From: Acanthochlamys bracteata
Lineage: Eukaryota; Streptophyta; Magnoliopsida; Pandanales; Velloziaceae
Direction of reading: 5' to 3'
NCBI GenBank assembly: GCA_019914995.1
Contig: CM034135.1
Coordinates: 7,194,501 to 7,258,500, forward strand
DNA length: 64,000 nt
This document shows, in pieces, positions 37,522 to 49,700 of the stretch; the stretch's first letter is position 1; every line of letters begins with the position of its first letter. The translations under genes and the position numbers were made by a program. The notes beneath the pieces were generated by a model. It searched no databases, was not told the origin of the DNA, and worked only from the letters and a program-made list of their open reading frames with translations.

Positions 37522-37567
37522 TCGCACGTGTTCATCTTCCTGTTACTCTATTCCTCAACACGTGCGA
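37522..37567. promoter_or_regulatory. Inverted G-box pair upstream of FGT1
   Basis: TCGCACGTGTT at 37522-37532 and its exact reverse complement AACACGTGCGA at 37557-37567 form 11-bp arms around a 24-bp spacer, about 160-205 bp before the FGT1 start codon. Each arm holds a CACGTG core. Paired ACGT elements are typical targets of bZIP/bHLH dimers in stress-regulated plant promoters. A role in FGT1 control is inference. Confidence 0.55.
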
Positions 37568-37728
37568 ACTGACCGGATCCCTCACCACATCGATCACTTC
37601 GCCAGCAACCAACCGGAGTACTACTGTGACCCCAAAAAAGAAAAAAGAAAAAAAACAAAAATCAAATCCCCAAATCAATCGAATCCCTCTCTCAAATTCC
37701 CAGTTACATTTCTCGCCGGAGCTCATTG

Positions 37729-40700
37729 ATGGCTGGCGGCGGCAATAACAACAACAACAATGGTGGTGGTTGTCAGGTTCGGTGCGCCGGTTGTCACGAG
37801 ATCTTAATGGTTGCTCCAGGCATGATTGAATTCAGTTGCCCTAAGTGTGAACTCCCTCAAATGCTTCCTCCTCAACTCATGGGCTCTAATTCTTCTCCAT
37901 CTCCTTCACCACCTCCACCTCCACCACCGCCATCGCAGCCGAAACCGCAATCTCTACCCCCGCCGCAACCTCACCCCAAGCTTAAGCCACTGCAGTCACA
38001 ACAACAGTTGTCGAGACGGGCCCCGCCTTTGCCGCAACTACCGTTGCCACCTGTGCCGCCGCCACAGCAGCAGCAGGCGCAAGGAATCGATCCGTCGAAG
38101 ATCCAGTTGCCTTGTGCAAGATGTAGAGCCCTCCTGAATGTACCGCACGGGCTCACTCGATTCTCTTGTCCGCAGTGTGGTGTTGATTTAGCTGTGGATC
38201 CTTCTAAGCTACAGCATTTCTATGCTGCCGCTGCTGCTGGAGTTGGTGGTGGAGCTCCGCTGCAGCAACCGCCGCTCTCTCTTCCTGGTCTACCACCGCC
38301 GGAGCCGCCCGAAGAGATCAATGAGGCAAGTTTCTTTCTCTCTTTCTCTGTCTCTCACTCTCTCTCTCTCTCACACACACACACAGATAGACACACATAT
38401 TGCAGGGAACAGAAATTGTAACTATTACACTAGCTCCACAATCTAACTCTGAAGTTGGAAATGAAACTGTTGCTACAGATTTTTAATGTTGCATATTTTT
38501 TTATGATGAGTTATGAATGTTTCACAGTTGGAAAGAGTGTTGCATTTAGAGAAGAAAAGAATGTCATAATTTTCTAGTATTTTTCGAGAGAAGAAAAGAT
38601 GCTCGTTCGGTTTTGGTACAGGTTACAAATGTATGATGGTGCTTAGAAGCATTGGTTAGTCAAATTTGTACGAACTTAAGGTTGGTTTTTTCTGAAGCTT
38701 TTATCTCTAACAATGTAGAAGTGTTTCTAAGAAACAATCTATCTGGACCTATTTTCATGAAAGGAACAATCAAGAAAATGTTTATGTTAATGTCACTAGT
38801 CTGCAAAGCTGTAGCCTATCTGAAAGTCAAAACAAATAATCCTGAGTGGATTGGTCTTTCTTCCCCTTTTCACTTCTTCTCAGTGCTTCCTTGATGTTGT
38901 TAGGTCAATACACCTAGGTTGGGATAACTTCTGCACCTTCCAGAATTTTGATTTCTACGTTCAAGACGTTGTCTTGCTAAACACAATCGCTACTTCCTTG
39001 CTGGTAAAAGCTAAAGTTAATTTGTTTGACATCCCTGACTTATAACAAGAATTTTGAAAGTTGATGAAGCAACTTCACTTTTTTCATTCCTAGTTTAGTC
39101 CATCAATTTTGTTGAAACAAATCCCAATAGTTAGAGTAATTTAATCTGGAGAGAACTTGTTGAAACTTGGTACAGCAACAGTATAAGCACTTGTAGTTTG
39201 CTGGCTAACTTAAAGTCCTTATTGTTATGATTGAACAATTATGACACTCAGAAAATGCAAAAGCAGAGACAGATATGAGATTCTGGTTAAGGTCAAACTA
39301 ATAAAGTCGTGCTTTACTTAGAAGATTATGCAATCTTTGCATTATGATTTGTATATTCTTTGCAATTGTATTCTGATGCAGCTCATTTTAATTTTCAAGT
39401 TCGTTCTCGTTAATAGGTATATTAGCCGTAGTATCATGATTTCATGTGTATTTTTAACTTAGTGGGAGTTACTAACCTAAAAGCACATGCAAGGAAAATA
39501 ATTTGGCTCTAATTTGAGATGACTTAGATCTTGTAACCTTTTGTTACCATGATTAGTTGGCTCTGGTTGGTACCTTAAACATTAGTGGAAAAAAATGCCA
39601 ATATTGTAGCATGATGCAGACTGTCTCACACTGTTTGCATTCTTAGCCTCATGTTTGGCAAGGTGCTAGGATAAAGATGCCTGATATACCCTTGTTTCCT
39701 ACAATTCTTACCCGGAGTGAATTAAAGTTATGCACGTTTCTTGACTGTCTGTCGTACTTCTTTACAAAGAATTTTATTGAATTCTATGTGAAAATACATC
39801 TAAATGGAATGTAGTTTCTCAAGTTTATGTGGTGTCAGTAACCTGGAAACTTCCTAAATTGTCAGGTGGCAATTGACGTGGAAAGGGAAGAAGATGGGGG
39901 TGGCCCTGTTGGGGAAACATTTACAGACTATGTAAGTGTGTTTGTTTGGGTTTTACCATATTTTCAGATATATTTGTTTATTTATGTTCATGTTGTATCC
40001 TTTCAGCGGCCCGCCAAGCTATCTCTTGGAGATCCACACCCCGATCCTATTGTAGAGACATCTTCCTTGTCAGCGGTGCAGCCTCCAGAACCCAAATATG
40101 ATCTGAAGATTAAAGATGACCTGGAGAAGACCAAGGCGCTCTCATGTCTACAGATTGAAACAATAGTTTATGCCTGCCTGGTTTTTATCATATTCTTCAT
40201 TCACTGAGCTGCCCGTACTTAGAATTCTCAACCTTGCTTCCTGAATTTCTAACAATTCAGCTATGGTTTTCTAACGCAGAGGCACCTTCACCATCTTGAG
40301 GATGGAACGAGAGCAGGCTTCTTTATTGGTGATGGAGCGGGTGTTGGCAAAGGCCGAACTATCGCAGGACTTATTTGGGAAAATTGGCATCAGGGAAGGA
40401 ATAAAGCCATGTAAGTTTTCCTTAGAAGATGATTGCTGTTTAGTATATGTATTGAAACAGTTGGCTGCACAATGTGGAGTTTATTACTAATAAAAATACG
40501 TCATCTCAGCCTATATTTGTTATTTTGTGTTTTATGAATTTTCTAGTATATTATTCTTGAAAACTACTTATAATGATTATTTCAGCTGGATATCTGTTGG
40601 TTCAGACCTGAAGTTTGATGCACGAAGGGATTTAGATGATGTTGGTGCAACTTTTGTTGGAGGTGATATCTAAGCTACAGTGTGGTTTGCTGAAATATCA

Positions 40701-43700
40701 CAATATTTATCATGCTAAATCCTACTCAGAATTTTTCCTGAAGTTTTGAAGCTGATATGTATAAATAAACTTTTTAGTCTTAGGTATTGTTTAGTAATTA
40801 CTGTATTTTTCTAAAACTACTTTTGTGATTAGATTGAGTTCTTTTAAAAATGTAATGAGATTTTACTCTCATTTTTAGTCTTAAAAAGAATAAATTTGTT
40901 GTTAAAGCCTATTTAGAGAAGCCTCCGAAAATGATATCTGAAAGTTCACCTTTTTTTAGTAAAGCAAGTTTATTAAAATTCACTAACCGATAACACCCTT
41001 AGGTTTTTTGTGAGTATGTGCATAATGAACACAACTCCAAGGAGTTTAATTATCTGTTGAAGCATCATAGCTAAACCAAGTCAGCTTGAGGTCTTTTTCT
41101 CTTTTCCTTGGTGTGGCATCAATGTTTTTGTGTCCACAGTCAATGGTATCATGTTATCTGTATCTTCTCTAGAATTGATGTAGTTTTTGTGTGACAATAA
41201 AAATGGTGGTGATAAATTTAAGAAGTATCTAGCTGTGGTTAGATCCTGGAGAGTATGGTACACTTTCATATTTCCCATTTGGGGCTATGCTTCTAAGATT
41301 TGGTTGCAAGTTAGACACTATAAAAGTTTCAAAATGTGGTCTTCTCATCAAACATTGATCTAATTGTATGATCACATCGAAGAAGGTTTTTAGCTGTGCT
41401 CCAACGTGAGCTTAGTTCAATTGTTCTAGTGGCAAATTTTGTATTTGCCTTTACTATGTGATATGTCGTCTCTTTTTAAACCGGCGTTATTGTAGAACCT
41501 TTTGAAAACAAAAAACCTTGAATATTCTCATGAAAAGCTAAACTTGGCTAGATGATTATTGAAATTAAGATGACTTTGGAGTCATGATTTCATAGATCAG
41601 GGACTGATCTAGGTATTTGTAAGACATTATAGATTGTTCCTTAAGCAGAATCCTCTTGTTGATTCTTTTGTTTCTGATTTTATTCTAGAAGGTAGTTGAA
41701 AATTTAGGTCTGCTATTTCAGATTTTAAAGTTAGATAATGATTATCTTTCAAGTTGCAGGATAGTCTAATTATGAATCACTTCTTCTAGATAGTATTGTT
41801 TGAAGTGTAAGCAACAACTAGCTTCTTCTTTTATGCACAATATGGTGCATTATTCCCGTATGAAGATTCTATAAGTTACATTCCATTTATGTTTGCAGTG
41901 CATGCTTTGAACAAACTGCCTTATTCTAAGCTTGACTCGAAGGCTGTTGGTGTTAAAGATGGAGTCGTCTTTTTAACGTACAGTAGCTTAATAGCATCAT
42001 CTGAGAAAGGACGTTCACGCTTGCAGCAGCTAGTGCAATGGTATGGATCTGATTATGATGGCCTGCTTGTGTTTGATGAGGTAATATTGGCTCTAAAGCA
42101 TTATGTTGAAGTGGTCTGTTTCATTAACAGCCTGATGCTTGAGATGTTTCATTTTCAAATTATTTCCTCATAGGGTTGTCCTTTTCTAAGCGAGTTTTTC
42201 CCCCTTCATTGCAGTGTCACAAAGCCAAAAATTTGATTCCTGAAGCAGGAACACAAGCTACTCGTACTGGGGAAGCAGTTCTTGAAATCCAGGTTGAAGC
42301 GCAAGTTTGAAATATCTGGCAAACATGTTTACTTGCTACATAGTCGTTCAACCCTTGTCCTTTTAGCTGAAATTTTGCAAAAACAAATCTTTTTATGAAT
42401 TTTTAAATCTAAAGTGAGACTATTTAAATTGAGATTTGGCCTTTGGTGCTAGATTTTAATTTTTAGTAACAATTGGTATAGTGACAATATTTTTCCTTGC
42501 TAATAGAATTGTGGAATATGTGAAACAACTGTTAGGTAATTTTATGAAAAATGTGAAATTGAGTATATGACGGGATGGAGTCCTTAGTTTATGTCGGCAG
42601 CCTGATAACGATTAATTGATGGCCCAAACCAGGCATGTAAGGATGTATTCTCCTTTGGTTCTCCCGTTTTCCACAGTTAGAATTTCCTAATTAAATTACA
42701 TAGTCTAGTCTTTGCCCTCTACATAAAAATGCCATCTTTTCTTTAGCGAGTTGTGTTTTGCTCTTTAACTTTTGCAGTTTCTTATCACATTCTGAAAGTA
42801 TGTCCTCACTCAAGAAACTAGGTTCCTTATGAAGTACTTCCACTATTCATTGACATTGATCGTACTTTGTTAAGAATCTCTTTATTGGTAATAGACGTTA
42901 TCGTTGTTGATTGTTCACATATATTCTAGTTTATCCTTCAACTCTAGATTCTGACTTTTGGGATCTGTACGTGAATTCAATAGATAGTGAAGTCAATGCC
43001 GTATACTAATTATATTCTACACAAACCACTAAAATTATAATTCGAAAGATGTGGTCAAGTTGCTTATTTAGTTCAGTTTGATACGCACACCCATCTTGAC
43101 TGTTGGTACCTTCTAGATCTGCTCTCTGCGTAGAGCAGATTAGTCTCTTGGTGCAAGTTTGTGATGTTTTAGGTATACATAAGATGGGGAAAATTAATCG
43201 ATCCTGATTACTGATATCTGTTGGAATTGGCCCTGGTCAATAGCCCTAATTTAGGGAGCAGGTTTATCAAATTGCATCGCTATTTTTGGAACCATTAAAG
43301 ATCGGCAATTTCAACACCTTGGTTCATTGATATGTTTGATTTGGGAATAAGCGTTAACTGGTACGGAGAATGACTATTGTGGAACTGAGACGACTGAGCA
43401 TTCAGAGAGTTGGTTTTGGGGTGTTGGAGGAGGGAGGGTGTGTGTGTGCGACAAATTGAGGAGGAACACCCACTAAAATATCATGGGAACATCTTTCGTA
43501 AAATACTTGTAATCTGCTGCCTTGCAGCAAGCATGTTTGAAATTATTTTCAAGTTTAATACATATGATTTTGTCTCTGCATCTGGTTATTTACGCAATTA
43601 CTCCTTGAATTGATGTGATCAGACCCGTTTGCCGCAAGCTCGAGTTGTCTATTGTTCTGCAACTGGTGCATCGGAACCACGCAACATGGGTTACATGGTT

Positions 43701-46700
43701 AGACTTGGACTCTGGGGAACAGGAACGTGCTTCCCCAAATTTCATGATTTTTTGGGTATGTTTTCTGAAATACTCCTTTTGCTGCAATGTGTCAGCTAAT
43801 TTTTACCTTCTGCCTGGTTTTATGGACTTGATGTTTCTGCTCATCAAAATTGTTTTCTGTAGTCGAACTGACGACCTCCCTTAATCTATTTTCTAAGGTT
43901 CTATTGCTATTTCTTTTAAGCAGACTTGTATTTGCTGAGATTTGGACCTTCATCCTTTCCAGTGGGAAGGGATGCCCTAACCACACATTGTTAGGTTCTT
44001 GGCAGATCTATTTGTAATTGTTTGGACATAGCATGAATTCTATATAAGGTTGTATAATGTGTGGTAGAGTGTGCGAGAGGATTCAAGTAGACTTCACTCT
44101 TTAGCAATGTTTTTCCTAAGATATGTTCCACATGTAGAATGCTTGTAGAGTCTAGTAATTAATGTGAGTGCACAAGAAGGCGATGAAACTATCTGAGAGA
44201 AGTAGTTGCTATATCTTGGATTAGTTCATTATTAAGTGAACTCTAAAATAAATTATGATTAGCTCAAATCTAGAAACACACTGCATTGTTTGCTCCTTTT
44301 TTTATAGCAATTGAGGAAAAGTAACAGAAATAAAAACAACTCCCTGAAAGTGAGAGGATGATACTGTAGCTATTGCTTATTTTTGTGATTTTATATTTTC
44401 CCCATGGTAGCATTGCGTGTGCATTTTGCAAACATGGTTTGTGATAAAAAAGTTGTAGACAATGTTCTTCGGTGATGGCAAACAAGGATCCCTGGATTTA
44501 ATTTCTCATAGAAAATATTAACGCTGATTGGAATATAACCTGGAGCATTCTTGGTATTCAAGTCTGTAACCAAAATACTTTAGGTTGTGAAAGGAGTGAC
44601 CAGTGTTTTCTGAAAAAAATTATTCTCTTTGTATAGTTTAAGCTCTGTTCAGAAAATGAAGTAAGAAAATTAGATTATGAACTGTTTCTCTTGGCAAACA
44701 TTGTTGCAGTTGGAATGCTTGGAGGGTTGGGTTATTTTAGCTGTTAACCAGATGTGGTCGAGGTTTTTTTTTATAATATTTATTTGAAGTCCATAATCTG
44801 TCTCAACCTGATCAACAGTTGGTTCGTTTGGGTGAGTGTTGAATCATGCTTCCTTATAAGGTTACAAGAATAAAGTGTTTATATAGAAGAATGCGAATAT
44901 GCTGGACCTTCATATGGCTTGCTCAAATTGTAGCTTTTCAAAATCACATTTATGCAAAAGAGTATGCTTTGTTGCTTGTGGCTATATACAAATTCATTAA
45001 AATAGAAACTTCACCCTCATTTGGTATTATAAATATGTCTTCTTTAAATTTCTTTCATGTTTTTCTGTACTTGTGCTGCTACTTTTTGTTGCAGCATGCC
45101 CTGCTCCCTGAGCATCATATCCTTTGATTCTGCCAGCATAACAACTTTTTCTGGGTACAATCATTGAATTTATCTCATGGAAGTATATTCTGTATACAAC
45201 ATCAAAACATGTAGGTCAAAGGATTAAAAATGATTAAACTTCCAAATTATATTACATGTAAGTTTGTTTTGGTCAAGCGAGTTCTCCTTGGAAGTCACAT
45301 TCTACTTACTTCTATGTATAAATGTACCTTTAGGTACCTAAACATTTTAGAACCGCAAATCTCAAAGAACTAAGAAATCGGTGTGAAACGTGCAACTGAG
45401 GTCACTGTATCATTTACCATAAATAGAGAAAGTTCGAAAGTCTTATATGCTACTGATTATATGGAGTTTTAGTAGGGTGCATTGATGATTCCCTGTAACT
45501 TGCGCCAGGACATACTAGTGATGTTTTTGAGGTTTCAAGAAACATCTGCGTCAAAGGGAGACAAATCTATGCCTCTTTATATATGAGAATACTCAGTCAT
45601 ATAAGCTTTTCAAACTGCTCATAAGTTTTGGGTTAGATTGCTAATATATTTACCATTTGCAGATCCTTCATGTACAGAGTCTAATCTAATAAAAATTCTA
45701 TCTAGAGTATTATTTGTATTTTTCTGTAATTCTAAATGCAGATGGAAAATAGTAGGTGGTTGTTGGTTGCTGTATCTTTTGGATATTTTAAGACCTAAGA
45801 GCAGCCCTCAAACACGGAGCTTCTTAACATGATTTTATTCTTTGCTGCAGGAGCTCTTGATAAGGGTGGTGTTGGAGCATTAGAGCTTGTCGCAATGGAC
45901 ATGAAGGCAAGGTCAGAGGCCTTCAAGTATACTTAGTGTCCTCTCATTCTTTTGAGTGTTCTATGTTTGACTGTTCTTTGGTGTAGGGGCATGTATGTAT
46001 GCCGTACATTGAGCTATAAAGGTGCTGATTTCGAAGTTGTTGAAGCTCCGTTGGAGGAAATGATGATGGTATGGAGAGAGTTTTTTCTTGGCTATATGTT
46101 TTGTGAAGTTTTTGTGCACATGGTTTCCTATGTGTTTGTGCATATACTTTGGTTCATACATGTTAAAAAATATCTTGGTGATTTAAAGTATGTTTCCTAA
46201 CTAGCTAGCATCTCAAACTTTTAGCGGCAATGAAAATTTTTTTTTTTCAGCTATGTATTGTAAGGTCTATATTCTTTGATTGGCAACATATAAGTGGATG
46301 TACTTATGTGAAATGCTTTTGTTTTAACATTACGTCCTGTTCAGTTTTCCCATTTTTTGGGCGATGATACCTTTTACATTTTGTATGAATATGTAGTAGT
46401 TTGGCTTATAAATATGTCCAAACAGCTTTGCATGTCTTAGCTAGTATGACCTATCTCATTGCAAGCTCATGAACCTTATTGAGTAAATAGTATATCGGTA
46501 ATGATTTACACCTATTATTTAGATAGTGGTAGTGGTAGGACCCGCTATGCTTTGGTATTTGTAGTATTGTGGTTGGACACATATACTTAGGTAGTGTGTG
46601 GTTCGTCAAGGGAATCGGAGTTGGAGGTGAGATTCATTGGAACTGGACTCAGATAGGCTGATACCTAAAAGTTTTCATTTATCTAGAAATTGGTATTGAG

Positions 46701-49700
46701 TTCTCATTGTAGTGTTGGAGTAGGAGTCTAAAGCAATAAATGTTCATTGTTTTCAGTACCCAATAACTAGAAAGGCACTAAATCATTGATGATTGCGGGC
46801 CTAGCAGTCATAAAACGTTGCCACCTTTTGGCTTTATGCGGTTATTCTGGAATCAAGTGAGACATTGACTGATGGAATAGGAATGAAGGTCACATATGAC
46901 CAGTCACTGGAATTTAAATTCTGAAGTTATTAGTTATGGCATCATTCATATCTATACTTTCATTGTTTACTTTAATTGTGCTAAATGTAGAGATGACTGC
47001 ACCTATATATCCTAGACATAGTTTTGGAGCCTTTTTTGTTTCTTCTTTTTTTTGGTTTATATTTTGGAATTGGACCATTTTGGGACAAAACAGGCGTTCC
47101 TGTGTTTGATTTAAGATAATATATAACTTGTCATCCAGTCATGACAAATTACACAAGTGGGTGTTCTATCGGGCATATGCGTCACCATTCACTGCGTACT
47201 ATTTGTTTATGTTCATTGCTGCGATATTCTACCAAAGCTAGAACCTTGGTGGCATAGCTATAACAATAAAAAGTACCTTTTATGAGAAATATCATGACCA
47301 CAGACACCCATAAATTATGGAATTGATGTTTTGTTGTACATTTTTATTTGAAGCAAATTGTATGTGATATTGTTTGCAGGAGATGTATAAGAAAGCTGCT
47401 GAGTTTTGGGCAGAATTAAGAGTAGAGCTGTTATCCGCAAGTGCATTTCTTACTGAAGAGAAGCCTAATTCCAGTCAGGTTTGGCGGTTGTACTGGGCTA
47501 GTCATCAGGTGTTTTTTTAATGCTTACTTGGTTTATGCCATATGTTTTCCCTTATTCATAATATACTGCTATTAAAGCAACTTTTTGCAGCGATTCTTTA
47601 GGCACATGTGCATGTCAGCTAAGGTGCCTGCCACTGTGAGGCTGGCCAAACAGGCTTTAGCTGAGAATAAATGTGTTGTAATTGGTCTTCAGAGTACTGG
47701 GGAAGCTCGAACAGAGGAAGCGGTTTCAAGATATGTGAGCCCTTTTCTTCCCCCTTTTTCATAGAATTGATTTTCAGCAAGCACTTAGCTATGATTTATA
47801 TTTGTTACGATTCTCTTGACAGGGTCTGGAGTTAGATGATTTTGTGTCTGGTCCTCGCGAACTTTTGCTTAAACTTGTTGAAGAAAATTATCCTTTACCT
47901 CCAAAGCCAGAAATTTTACTAGGTTTTTCAGCAGCCTCTTAAAGCCTTTTGCATTCTTGTTTCTGAATGACATTCATAGATCATCTTCTCTTCTTTCCTG
48001 GATGACAGGTGAAGAAGGTGTGAAGGAATTGCAAAGGAAGAGGCATTCTGCTAATCCTGATGTTTCTTTCAGAGGTAGACTTCGAAAAGTAGCAAAATGG
48101 GAGACTGCAAATGATCATGAAAGTGAAGATGAATCTCCAAGTGAGTTCTTTTCATACTGGTAGTTGTTAACTTAGAGTGGGTTAATACAAATGTTATGCT
48201 ACATATGGATCTTAAGATGGTAGTTTGATGACTGTCCCATCATCATTTGTTGTTTGTAGTTGTTCCATCACATCTTTGATATGAACTTTGCTGATAATGA
48301 ATAACATACTGGTTGATCCTTTACTGCATATTATACATATTCTTATTATCTATTACAACATAAGCGGTCAGGAGCTGCATGTAATAGTTAGCCATGGGCG
48401 TTGAAAATGAACTCATTGAAATGATTGTGTAGTTCTTTGTATGTTTTGTGGTTAGTATTAATACGGATGTAGGTTATAACTAGAATCTCAAACTATACTT
48501 AGGTTCTAGAATTCCAGTTTACTCCAGTATATATCAATATTACTGGATATCATACTACTTCTATCCTTGTTGATTGTCTGAAATAGGGAAGGAACTTCCT
48601 ACAAAATGACCTTGTCGTTGTTGTTATTTTGCGGACATCTTGTTTCATTGTTGTTCCTTGTTATTAGCTCGAGGAATTCAACCTCATTTATATGTTACAT
48701 ATATTAGCAATCGGACTAGGAGGGTAGTGTTGATAAGAAGGTGCAACCTGAAACCACTTTAAGACCATGCTGATGTAAGTTTAAATGAAACCCCTGGACT
48801 GTAACGATCTTAATCTCAAATTGTTATTCTTTCTAGAAAAAGCGTGGTCCTTGTAACGGTAATTATTGGCAACATTGAACATCATAAAATTTCTATATAT
48901 ACTTAGAAAATTTGTCCTGTGATCTAAGAAATGAAACATAATTTTATAATCTAAGCATCTGGTTAACTACAAAGTATACTATTTACTATTTGTTGCTCTT
49001 GCTGTGCTCAAGCTCATCAGTCAACTCGTGTTCTTTAGTTTAATGCCTATGTAAGCTGGTGCGTTTTCCTTTGGAGCAGTGAATTATGTTAATTTCCTAT
49101 GATCAAGGAGGCTAGAGGTGTGAAGTCTCTAAATTCTTGGTAAGGCTGTTGGTAGCTTGGTATTGAGTGTTCCTGCTATCATTATAGGTGAGTCAGATAA
49201 GGAATCCAGCGATGATGAGTTTCTGGTTTGTGATATATGCAACAGTGGAGAGGTTAGTTCGTATTGTAACTTATAAATCCTATTTTTCTCCCATGATTTT
49301 TCCCTGCTAGTTATCATTTTTGTTGTATAATTCCAGGATAAAAAGAAATTGCTACGTTGTTCCTGTTGTGGTCAACACTTTCATCCAAGCTGTTTAAACC
49401 CTCCATTGATGGATGCAGTCCCTGCTGATTGGTCATGTTACTCATGTAAAGAGAAAACTGATGAATATTTGCGGGCAAAAGAAGCATATGAAGCTGAACT
49501 TGCCAAACGGTATCTCATGAAAGCTGTTTCTGTTCACATACTTTATCCCTACTTGTTTGACTTAGAATCTTTAAGAATTTTACTTTTTGTTTTTTTTTTT
49601 TTTTGTGGGAATTGAATTTAAGGTATGAAGCGGCCCAAGAAAGAAAAGCAAAAATACTGGATATTGTTCGTTCACTGGACTTGCCTAATAATCCTTTGGA

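Noticed and set aside
37452-37748. 98-codon frame upstream of FGT1 as a uORF or alternative first exon
   Set aside because: It is in a different frame from FGT1, overlaps its start, is low-complexity and Lys-rich in the middle, and covers the promoter with the G-box pair.
38341-38390. CRISPR-like or regulatory array at the TC/CA repeat
   Set aside because: It is a simple dinucleotide microsatellite in a plant intron.
39866-39931. Possible exon 1 read-through as the real FGT1 end (GC donor being false)
   Set aside because: The downstream helicase exons are fully conserved and the EINE-VAIDVE junction fits the family, so the GC-AG intron is preferred.
43615-43884. 89-codon open frame in the FGT1 region
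   Set aside because: It is a shifted-frame shadow. The true exon 8 reads [20 protein letters not shown] in another frame, with phase-consistent junctions.
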